From the NCBI RefSeq assembly GCF_016086655.4, contig NC_092584.1, forward strand, positions 7,553,907-7,617,906: 64,000 nucleotides of DNA. Direction: 5' to 3'. This stretch comes from Lepeophtheirus salmonis (lineage: Eukaryota > Arthropoda > Copepoda > Siphonostomatoida > Caligidae). Shown piece after piece: positions 1 to 8,758 of the stretch (the first letter of the stretch is position 1; every line of letters starts with the position of its first letter). The notes beneath the pieces are model-generated. The model was not told the DNA's origin and made no database searches. It was given only the letters and a program-made list of their open reading frames with translations. Both the position numbers and the translations under genes were made by a program.

Positions 1-544
1 ACGAAAAAACCTAAATGGTTTTTCCTACCCCCATGCACCACCTCTAGAGATTCACGAAACCTATGTTAAACAAGGTACAAGTCATTTCTGTACGTCTGTG
101 ATATTAAATATAAATCAAGAGGACATAACTGATTTTTTACCTATTCATTCGATTAAATAGGGATATACAAGCCTGTTAATTCTTTTTGAGGACTTTGGCT
201 GACCTTTGACTGTTTGGATCTCTCCTTTTCTTCGTTGTAAAGTCATCAAGGGATTTAAGAAGAAAAAAATTCACCTGTTATAGTATTCCAGTACGTTTAA
301 TAAAATATAATATAACGGAACTTTTTGGACTTCAATAGTGCAAAACCTCTCTCTATAAAGATAAAATATGTATATATTAACATTTTATTTTATCTATAAA
401 TATGGAAGATGTTTCTCACATCGACCCAATAATGGGTAGCAAATGGGGAACAATCACCTTTAACAATTTAAAAAAAATTACTTTTTTAAATAAATAAAAA
501 AAGAATCATGGGGACGCCCCTGTAGAACTTCAGCCTAAAGAAAC
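1..544. other. AT-rich intergenic, no feature
   Basis: No convincing reading frame, repeat or RNA gene was seen. The sequence is ordinary AT-rich DNA running up to the left TIR of the mariner at 545. Confidence 0.5.
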
Positions 545-1428
545 TACAGGGAGCGGAGATCAAATTGTCGCCCACTTTAAACCTTGATAACTTGAAGACG
601 ACATTATCAAATAAAAAACTGGTTACCAAATAGGAAAGCTATTCTCGTCATCTGACGATACGTAATTCAGTTAGCATCATGCCGTCATCATATGAGGAGA
701 TAAAGAGCTATAAGTGGAACGAGGAGCTTTCGAGGTCCGCCGTAGTCATGACATTGGTTAATAATGGAGGTGAAATCTCCATTATAAAGATTGCTTCAAC
801 CTTAGGAGTGAATTGACGGACTGTTCAGCGTATCCTTAAGAAGCTAGATGACACCTGGGATGTTGATGCCACCATAAAGAAGGGCATCCAAGGAGGAGGG
901 CGCCGACAGGAAGGTCAGGGACACCGACTTTGTCGACAAGGTGAAGAAGATCGTTGAGGATGACCCTACCAGGTCCATGAAGGCCGGAGACAGGCCCTGG
1001 GTGTTGCAACAGGACTCAGCACCCTGCCATGTGTCCAAAATCTCCATGCAATGGTTAACCGAGAACTGTTATGACGTCGTAACCAAGCATTTGTGGCCTC
1101 CTAACTCTCCCTACCTTAACCCTTTGGACTATTTTGTCTGGGGCTATGTTGCGAGACATACCAACAGACATCCCCATAGCACCAAGGCCAGCCTGATGGA
1201 CTCCATCAAGGAGGTATTCGGCAACATGGACAATGAGATGGTCAGAAGAGCCTGCAGCAGGTTCAGGCCGTTATTGATGCCAACGGTGATTATATCGAAT
1301 AAATGGTTACTCTATACCTATATGCTCGTCATAGTTTTAATTTTCAATAAAAAAGTTAAAAAATGTATATTTTGTGTTGTTTTCTGTAGAAAAATATTTT
1401 GGCGACAATTTGATCCCCGCTCCCTTTA
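545..1428 (+). mobile_element. Internally deleted mariner (DD37D) with both TIRs
   Basis: A non-autonomous mariner/Tc1-superfamily element of about 880 bp; intact relatives are about 1.3 kb. The left TIR at 547-572 (CAGGGAGCGGAGATCAAATT...) is mirrored by the right TIR at 1401-1426, and both are flanked by a TA dinucleotide (545-546, 1427-1428) as expected for this superfamily. The inside holds the start of a transposase (HTH region from about 680) joined directly to its C-terminal third. The stretch carrying the first catalytic aspartate is missing. See the pseudogene entry for the protein. Confidence 0.85.
680..1320 (+). pseudogene. mariner DD37D transposase, deleted and stopped
   Basis: Reading from ATG 680, the N-terminal part (MPSSYEEIKSYKWNEEL...) runs into an in-frame TGA within the first helix-turn-helix and then shifts frame. 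The frame at 941-1456 continues from a charged linker (VEDDPTRSMKA) straight into the second catalytic motif, QQDSAPCH. The third motif, YLNPLDYFVWG, follows with exactly 37 residues between the two aspartates, which is the DD37D spacing. The tail FGNMDNEMVRRACSRFRP is the usual mariner C-terminus. The first catalytic aspartate and about 130 residues around it are absent. It cannot encode active enzyme, though the TIRs may still be mobilised in trans. Confidence 0.85.
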
Positions 1429-1870
1429 CATGATAAGTTTCAGTAAAATCCATTAATTGGTTTGGGTGTGTTTCTGGATAAAAAACTAACCTACACAAGA
1501 TATTCAAACATTCGCATTTAACATATAGATTTGTCATTTAAATATTATAATAGTAATCAATGCAAGCCCTTTTTTATTCATAAATACCTTTGATGGAGTT
1601 TTCTTCAAGATGTATTGAAATTTGTATATTTTTTTAAACTCCATGGAGATAAAAATCATGCGGTAATGATATGGAAAAGAAGTTTACGCCGTCGTAGTAC
1701 TTCGCTAACACATACAAAAACCAACAGATATTTTATTGTTGCTATCAATTCCTTCGTCTCACTTGACACGTCATGGTTATTTCATAATTTATTATTTTTC
1801 ATAAATAAAAGAAGTAATATGTCATGAAGAACATGAAAACAATTTCTTGTTGATTCATAGTCGTATCAGA
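1429..1870. other. AT-rich intergenic, no feature
   Basis: Short open frames only (for example 70 codons at 1615-1827), with no recognisable motif or codon bias. Nothing supportable. Confidence 0.4.
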
Positions 1871-2270
1871 GGCGTCGGCACAGGGTGGACGCTAGCCCTC
1901 CCAAATTTAAGAAATTTTTCCTTTTTAATATAATAATTTTTCCTCATTTGGGCAAATGATGAAAAACAGCAAAAACTATATATTTAAAATTAATTTTTTA
2001 AATACAAATGGATTTTTGAATTTTTTTGTAAATGTCTGTGAATTTTATAAATTTTTTTCCAAAAAATTTAATTTGTTTGAACAGCTGTAGATTTTTAGAT
2101 TTTTTTTCAAAAAAAAATAATTTCCCATGAGTAGCTATGGATTTTGAATTCTTGTTTTTGAATTTTTTTGTGAATAGCTAAGGTTTTTATATTTTTTTTT
2201 CTTCAAATAATTATAATTTTTTGATTTTTTAAAAACTTAAGCCTCCCAAAATATAATCCTGCAGACGCCC
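1871..2270 (+). repeat. AT-rich minisatellite-like repeat (copy 1)
   Basis: Several degenerate units of about 45-50 bp of the form GAATTTTTTTCCAAAAAA-TTTAATTTTT-GAACAGCTGTGGATTTTT. The recurring landmark is AGCTRTGGATTTT next to opposed T and A runs. Flanked by CCTCCCAAA-like GC-richer stretches on both sides. The same unit recurs at 28860-29010 (inverted), 33720-34010, 35490-35690 and 58880-59160. Confidence 0.6.
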
Positions 2271-2739
2271 ATGCGTATACATGGATCCTACCGACTGCGC
2301 CATATGGGATTACCATAAGACCAATTCAATAATGTATAATGTAATCTTATATAATTAATATCTATTTTATTCCTTAATTTCTCACGTGTACATCTATTTA
2401 CTCATACTACAATAATCCTACTCATGAATATTGATAGAATGTTCTGGTCATCGTCAGAGATGTTCTCTGACGTCAGAGCGTCGTATAATTAAGGATGAGG
2501 TGATAGCTCACGAGCCGAGCTCTTAACGTCTATCCTCACACCTACCTATTGCGGTTTTGAGAAGAAGAAAAATCCATGTTATATAAAATCCCTGTTGTAC
2601 GTGGACTTTTTTTAGTACTTAAATCCTAAAATGGAGAAATTTATTTTTCAATGTCCCATTTATACTATTTTCTCTTTGTTGTTTTGTTTTGTTAGTATGG
2701 TTAGGTAGAATCATCTGAAGGATCATATTTTGTGGGCTT
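2271..2739. other. Intergenic with a short perfect palindrome
   Basis: No gene. A perfect 9-bp stem with a 3-base loop lies at 2452-2472 (CGTCAGAGA-TGT-TCTCTGACG), followed by a partial third copy of the arm (TCAGAGCGTCG). Confidence 0.5.
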
Positions 2740-2905
2740 GGTTCCTAGAATTTTTGGAAATAAACTCCGAAAATATATAAAAAAAAATTTTTTTATACTT
2801 TTGCGCTAAATTTTTTCATCCTGAACAATTTTTTTTTGTAGTAATAGGTAAAAATTTCTAATTTTCTTTAAGGGAGCTACAGCCCCTCCAGCCTACCCTT
2901 CTTAC
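2740..2905. repeat. AT-rich repeat ending in GC-rich CTACAGCCCCTCCAGCC block
   Basis: T/A-homopolymer-rich DNA ending in a GC-richer block (GGGAGCTACAGCCCCTCCAG). A similar block occurs at 61665-61705 (GGGGCTACAGCCTTCCAGCC) and, inverted, near 25850. This is probably a shared repeat terminus of unknown class. Confidence 0.4.
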
Positions 2906-3300
2906 GACGCCACTGTTAGTGCAATAATTTTTTTATTCATCATATATTTTAAAATAATATATGCTAAAAAACAAAAACAGGCAGCGTTCACTCTTTCCCT
3001 TTATTTTTTGAACGAATGGATGACAAACGGGAAAAAATGAACTATAACGGTAAATAAATATGAACAGCATTCATTTTCTTATTGTCCATAAGAGGTTGCT
3101 TTTTGGCTATTTTCCCGAAGATTACTACATCTTTTTTCTTAATTATGGGTATGATTATAATTATTATCTAAAATATTGTTTAATTAGTCTAATTTTTTTT
3201 TTTTTTCAATCCGTTGCTTCTTCGTTGAATTGCATCATTCACTGGAAAATAATTCTTCTCAAGATAGCTTTCAAAATCATAAAAAGAGTGTAATGGATCA
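2906..3300. other. AT-rich intergenic, no feature
   Basis: A 77-codon frame at 3060-3293 is hydrophobic only because of AT-rich codons (Phe, Ile, Tyr). It has no motif, so I do not call it a gene. Confidence 0.4.
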
Positions 3301-3439
3301 TTCATTTGATGAACATTTATTTCAGCAAGCATATTAGCATAATTCATTTGACCAAGTACTCATTCGGACAAACTTCATTTCAGCGTCGTTCATTTCAGAA
3401 ACATTTTCATATTGTAAATATTATTATGAAATAAATTAC
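3301..3439 (+). repeat. Left arm of the foldback-like element
   Basis: Reads as the reverse complement of 5440-5580, with the iterons in CATTTCAGC / CATTTGACCAA orientation. More diverged than the right arm. Confidence 0.7.
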
Positions 3440-3580
3440 ATATGAAAAATAACAAGTGGATATTATATTATGTACAAATTGTGAGACTCGAAAATACATT
3501 TTTAATTCAAAAAATTCATTTTGATGTGAGGGAGGCTTAATCAAATTTCTTTTGTTTAATAGTCTTTTCTGTAATTACGG

Positions 3581-3652
3581 TCTGGTTCGTAAGTGGACAT
3601 GGGGACTTACCGAATCCCTGGGGTTCGATCTAACCCAGGTTAAAAACCACTG
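3581..3652 (-). mobile_element. Solo hAT-type terminal repeat (CAGTGGTTTTTAACCTGGG)
   Basis: Read on the minus strand from 3652 it starts CAGTGGTTTTTAACCTGGG and continues through CGAACCCCAGGGATTCGG. This closely resembles the TIR and subterminal sequence of widespread non-autonomous hAT elements, which begin CAGTGGTTCTNAACCTGGG (established knowledge). Only this one end is visible. It sits inside the foldback-like element, so it is either a fragment that inserted there or captured DNA. Confidence 0.55.
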
Positions 3653-5439
3653 CACTAAATAGTTTAATTCAAAATATAAATCATATGCCTATTTTTGATT
3701 TTTTAGCTGGATATGCGATAAATATAGAAATAAAGGAATAATTTGAAAAGTGAAATTGTTTTAACTTATTTTAATATAGATAATACCACAAAAGGAGAAG
3801 GTAAATATCCCAAGTCGTCACCTACAAAGCAAATGGAAGGATGGAGGACTAAACGAATAAAATGTTTATTATAATTTGGTAGATCCCACTACATTTCTAA
3901 AATGGTCAAGATGGATACTTACAAAATGATAGATTAGTAAAAGTATTATAAATACAAGTTGTAACTAATACTAATATGCTAAAATATACATATATCCAAG
4001 TAAAATACATTACACCTTACCTATCAGCTATTACTGATTAATATTAGACTTTTATCCAGTAAGTGTTTTTGTTACCCGCATGAAACACACCAACTAAACC
4101 CCTATTTGACATAATATTTAACAAGAATGAGACAAACAGAAACAACAATGTTGATAAGTGTGAGTATGACATTGAGGTTGCATCAGCACATACCCTAAAT
4201 AGTTAATTAGTCAATAAAAAAATGAATTGGGTTAAGCATTTTTTTTTTAATATCTAATTCAGAATAAGCAGGACTATTTATTTTATTCTATAATTCGTAA
4301 CTTCTATTAAACGAATTAACATAATATTAAATTAAAGAAAATCATCATTTGGCACAATAATTTAAATATTATCCACGAATAATCCAGATTTTTCAAAAAG
4401 TTACTAAATTATATAAAAAATAACCACCATCTAGGTCTTTCACAAGTTTCCACTCCATATTTTTAATGAGAATAATCCAAAAGTTTATAGATTCAATATT
4501 AATAATAGGGAGTCCTTTGAGAATTTCTACATTCAATGAAGCTAGCAGAGTGATGAAAGAGCACCCAAAAATATCCGTCCCGACTCTCGTGAAGCTTTTT
4601 CCTAAAAAAGAATAAAATAAAAGTAATAAAGTTTGGAATAAAGTCATAAATCTCTCATGAATGAAAGGTTTAGTGACATAACATTGTATAACGAAAATGA
4701 TTGGAAATGCAAATCATTTTTAAAGATCCTACTCCAAGAGGACCCATAGATCGAAGTGTTTGAATGTCATCACACTCAATATATTTTGTAAATTCATCCC
4801 TGCAAATAAGCCTACAGAGTCGAGACGAAATCCGTTAAGAGCCTCAATTGCTCCTTCAAGACTTCTCCAATTTGATTTTGAACACCGCTTTGATGGGTGA
4901 TGACTCATCACCCATCAAATTTTATCAAAAATTATCTGGATCAATCTACTATTTCAATATTCTGTATTTATAATTTATTATTATTAATAGTTATATGATT
5001 TTAATTGTTCAATTTTGTATATTTAACTTAAATGTTTAATGGTTTATTTTTAGTATGTAGATTATATTTAATTAAAGCCTTCTTTTTAAACTTTGAGCTT
5101 CAAATATATTTCAAATACTCTACTTTGTCGTTTCATTAGCTATTATTCTGAGAATAAGGTTCAGTATGAATTACAATTTCATGGAGTGTGACGTTTTCAA
5201 ATCTACTGTAACGGATAAAAAACGTCGAAGTCAATTATACGTAGTATATCTTCATTAAACATTTTGCTAATAAATACATTGTTTATATCCTCAAAAATCA
5301 TAATAAAGCAGGCAGATGATAATCACATCAGTATTTTAAACAATGATACCATATGTCTTTTTTCCCCCCTTCTCCTTGCACGCGTTTTTCTCTACAATAT
5401 TATCAACTATAGCGATGAGTTATGACATTTAATAATGAC
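3653..5439. other. Interior of the foldback-like element, no gene recognised
   Basis: No transposase motif was found on either strand. The longest frame (84 codons, minus, 4393-4647) has no recognisable domain. The short inverted stretch TGATGGGTGATGACTCATCACCCATCA near 4891-4917 forms a perfect hairpin. Confidence 0.45.
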
Positions 5440-5580
5440 GTAATTTATTTCATAATAATATTTACTAAATGAAAATGTTGCTGAAATGAACGACGCTGAA
5501 ATGAAGCTTGCTCAAATGAGTACTTGCTCAAATGAATATTGCTAAGAATACCCTTGCTGAAATATATGTTGCTCAAATCA
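5440..5580 (+). repeat. Right arm of the foldback-like element (15-bp iterons)
   Basis: The units run TTGCTGAAATGAACG, ACGCTGAAATGAAGC, TTGCTCAAATGAGTAC, TTGCTCAAATGAATA, TTGCTAAGAATACCC, TTGCTGAAATATATG and TTGCTCAAATCAATG. They start at 5478 with near-constant 15-bp phase. Confidence 0.75.
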
Positions 5581-5625
5581 ATGCACACCAAATAAAAGGT
5601 ATAATGAATTTATTTATTTATTATC

Positions 5626-6240
5626 TTGTAAAGTTTTTATCCAATCTGTCCATGCAAAGCACATAAATTTTAACCTGACATTAGCACCTTCAATCTTTAT
5701 TACTGCAATATATGAAAGTACTTTGTCTTAATTTTTATCCTCTCTTTTTTTGTCATCAATTATCATTAATTGTCTGGAGAGCGTGGGAAGATATTCACAT
5801 ACTCGAATTTCGTATTATACAATTCAATTCCAGATATTTAGGAATATCAACTTCTGCAAAATACTGTATTCTGTGATTCATGAAAATTTAATTCAATTTT
5901 CTTTAGGTTTACGAAAGTTATGTTGTTTTATTGAAATATCATATTTGATTAAATCACAGATTTTGGTGAAGGAAATTCGAGTATACGTGTTTTTTCATAT
6001 TGAGCAGTAATATGTATAAATGTTTTATATCCATTATAATTTTTATTTGATCCATTACACCTCATTTGTAGAATATCTTCCCACGCTATCCAAACAATAA
6101 ATGAGAATGATTGAAAAAAAGAGAGGTTTAAAATTAAGACAAAGTACTTTCATATTGTGCAGTAATAAATATTAAAGGTGCTAATGTCGGGTTAAAATTG
6201 ATGTACGTCTCACTAACAAATTAAATGAAAACTTTACAAA
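5626..6240. mobile_element. Hairpin MITE with about 170-bp inverted arms
   Basis: Left arm 5626-5796 (TTGTAAAGTTTTT ... GCGTGGGAAGATATTC) and right arm 6071-6240 (GAATATCTTCCCACGC ... AAAACTTTACAAA) are inverted copies, estimated at about 80-85% identity. Both contain landmarks such as GAAAGTACTTTGTCTTAATTT and ATTTTAACCYGACATTAGCACC. An inner inverted pair, ACTCGAATTTC (5802-5812) and GAAATTCGAGT (near 5969), extends the pairing. The 86-codon frame at 5750-6010 overlaps the left arm and is not a gene. The superfamily is unassigned. Confidence 0.7.
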
Positions 6241-6401
6241 ATGTTAGATAATTAAATGTCGTTAAGTCCATTACAACTTATTTTTGATCCATAAAACCCT
6301 TTTTGTAATTTTAAAGGCTATCTAGAACTTATTTTCCAGTAAATGGTGGAATTAAATAAACCAATGGATTGAAATTTGTTTTAGACTGAGTGAAATATTA
6401 A

Positions 6402-8754
6402 CACTAGAACGACGGATAGTAATGACCCCCCTTAAACGACGGTGGATATCAAAAATGATACCCTTTTATTTTTTAATATATGTAACTGTTAGTGGTTGAT
6501 AACATTAAAAGTAATGTGTTAATTTTTATTTTCTCCGAAGATTTATTATTTATTTAAAAAAATAAACATAACTTTTATAATAACACATATAAAGAAATTA
6601 GCATTTTTTACAAGTTACAATTGTTTTTTCAGTACCAATACAAGGCTTGCATACGAATCTCTTACATTTACAACAGGTTTCGCTTGCTAAGCACTGTGAT
6701 TTTTTTGTACAATTGACTGTACACCAGCTTCTATTTATAGTTAAACAGTTTGATTGTGATTGAAATAAATGATTATTTTCTTCTTTATCATCCTTTGATT
6801 CATCATCTTCACCAATAAGTTCGGTAATCAAATTATTCAAAAACTGGGGACGAGTTATTTTCTTACCAGTCACTTCTCTGTACAAGATAACAGCATTTAT
6901 ACCAACAAAATCCAAAATATTATAAAAAACTTGTAAAGGCCATCGGCGAGAGGACATTTTGGTGGAATAAAGTCTTGTCATTTGATCTAGAATATCAACT
7001 CCATACTTAATTTCATTATAATACTGGATTGATTCTGGTAACCTTTTTCGTACATCTAAAACTTTAACACTTTTGTGAACAGAGCTCAAAATTAAAACAT
7101 TTTTGTTTTTTTTTTCCTTGATAAGAAGTCAATGTTTTGCCACTATTTATAAAGATTAAGCTTGAAAATAGTGCTTGTTTGGTAGCTTTTAGTTCAGGAG
7201 GTATTTCTTTGCGAGCACGATTCATAGTTCCTAAAATAGTCGTCCTATTTTTCTGAAGTTCATTTACAAGAGACAATGACGTAAAGAAATTATCTGTTGT
7301 AACATTCCTCCCTTTACCCAAATATGGTTCCATTAGCTTCATTACGACATATTCTGATAAAAATTTATTTGCTGGTCTTTGAGAATCTTTTCCCAATTAA
7401 GGAAATCCATTTACCAAGTATTTGGACGATGCATCTACTGCTAACCAAAATTTTATACCAAATTTATCAGGCTTTTTAGCCATATATCGGGTAAATGGAT
7501 ATCTAGCTTTTGTTGGGAATAGTTGCTCATCAATGGTAATATTTTTACCTGGCCTGTATGGTGACTTACAATTTTCGACAAATCGATCCCATACCATTGA
7601 AATCAAGGCGAACTTGTCGTTTTGAAGTCTTTGTGATCTTGTGGAACGAATATTAAAGCGGATATATCTCAATAATTCCTTATATCTCTCGCGAGGGATA
7701 GTATTCCTAAAGAGGTTGATCCCCAATTTTCTTGACCAAATGACTTCTGTCGGCTGGCCTTTGGCTAAGATTCCTCTTGCATACAATATTACAATCAGTT
7801 GGGAGTATTTCTCGTTTGCTGGTTGTCCATACATCATTCTTAAGTTTTGAACGAGCCTCAACTATTGTTCATTTTACAATGTGATCAATAATATAATTAT
7901 CAATCAAGAGTTCAAAAGCTGATAACGTTTAATCTGTAATGATGTTACGTTTTGCAAATGATGATGGACCTGAGACTTCCTTCAAAATGTTTTCTTGGCT
8001 AAAACAGGCTGAAATTTCTCCATTTACTATTTATTTGTGCCAAATTGTGTTATCCTTGGCAAAATACATTGACTCTTCTAATAGTCGGTTGATTTATGTT
8101 TCTTAGAAGACGGGAATTGAGTCACTTGATTGCATCCTGGCATTTCTTGAAATGTTAAATATACCAATCAGTTGTTAATAGATACATTTAGTATATAGTA
8201 AAACTAAAAATGGTATTCAAGAAAATTACTTACCGACAGGCTTGTCAAAAACATCAGAATAGTCATCAGAATCAAAAGAACTTGATTGAGGTGGTTGGAC
8301 ATATTCTTCATCTTTTTCCAATTCGAAATCCTCATCTTCTGAATCGGGGTACGATGTGTGCTCAAGATAATGTCTGATTTCTTCAATGGATAATTTATTC
8401 TTGGACATCCTTGCACAATAAAAGGTGGAAGCAGAATGGATAGTTCAGAAAAATCTACGTTTATATTTATACTAGAAATGTACACGATTCCTATCTAGAG
8501 AAGTTTATTCATGTTTGAACTTGTTTCAGCCTGTTCAAACACAATAGTAGAACACACATTTATTTGAAATGATTGGGTATCAAATATGATACCCACGTCT
8601 ATCTAGGTAGTGTTCACTGTACCAACAAAACGAATACTAATTTTAATTTATAATTTAAATTAAAACTTATAAACAAATACAATCAAAAAGTTTCTCACAA
8701 TATTTCATTGAATCCCAAATGGGTATCAAAAATGTTACCCTCGTCGTTCTAGTG
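6402..8754 (-). mobile_element. piggyBac-like element with TTAA target site
   Basis: Both ends are present. The left end reads TTAA|CACTAGAACGACGG (TTAA at 6398-6401) and the right end CGTCGTTCTAGTG|TTAA (TTAA at 8755-8758). This gives 13-14 bp TIRs flanked by the TTAA duplication diagnostic of piggyBac. Subterminal copies of a near-palindrome (GGTATCAAAAATGATACCC-like) occur just inside the left end (about 6448-6466), at about 8577-8594 and just inside the right end (about 8721-8739). They are probably transposase-binding or structural repeats. The element is 2.35 kb, a normal piggyBac size, and carries one transposase in minus orientation, now broken. Confidence 0.9.
6598..8408 (-). pseudogene. 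piggyBac transposase (DDE_Tnp_1_7), multiply disabled
   Basis: The N-terminal acidic segment at 8408-8226 (MSKNKLSIEEIRHYLEH...) ends at a plausible splice donor, GTAAGT (near 8231); an acceptor TTTCAAG lies near 8145. The DDE core follows at 7861-7064. It includes ILYARGILAKGQPTEVIWSR, the first aspartate in NITIDEQLFPT and the second in RNVTTDNFFTS. The last part (7089-6598) has the third aspartate in YGVDILDQMTRLYS and a C-terminal Cys-rich zinc-binding domain (CTVNC...CCKCKRFVCKPC). All three catalytic aspartates survive. Breaks are stops and frame changes around 7870-7990, an in-frame stop after LVNGFP (7397-7399), and a one-base slip in the A-run near 7110 (KKNKN). These suggest a fairly recent death. 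Confidence 0.88.
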
Positions 8755-8758
8755 TTAA

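Larger units (their letters stand above)
3301..5580. mobile_element. Foldback-like element with inverted iteron arrays
   Basis: The first about 140 bp (3301-3439) and last about 140 bp (5440-5580) are inverted copies of each other, estimated by eye at about 85% identity. Each arm contains about seven tandem copies of a 15-bp unit, TTGCTSAAATGANTR, where S is C or G (for example TTGCTCAAATGAGTAC then TTGCTCAAATGAATA in the right arm). An AT stretch, GTAATTTATTTCATAATAAT, lies at the inner edge of each arm. Long TIRs built from short tandem repeats are the hallmark of foldback/Galileo-type elements. The interior of about 2 kb has no recognisable transposase, so the element looks non-autonomous. 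No target-site duplication was identified. Confidence 0.65.

Noticed and set aside
3618..3640. GGGTTCGATCTAACCC as a tRNA B-box or SINE head
   Set aside because: No A-box or cloverleaf fits around it, and the sequence is better explained as a hAT terminus (CAGTGGTTTTTAACCTGGG on the minus strand).
5750..6010. 86-codon frame
   Set aside because: Covers the inner part and left arm of the hairpin MITE, with no domain or codon bias.
7422..7850. Plus-strand frames of 67 and 69 codons inside the piggyBac
   Set aside because: Antisense to the recognised transposase core.
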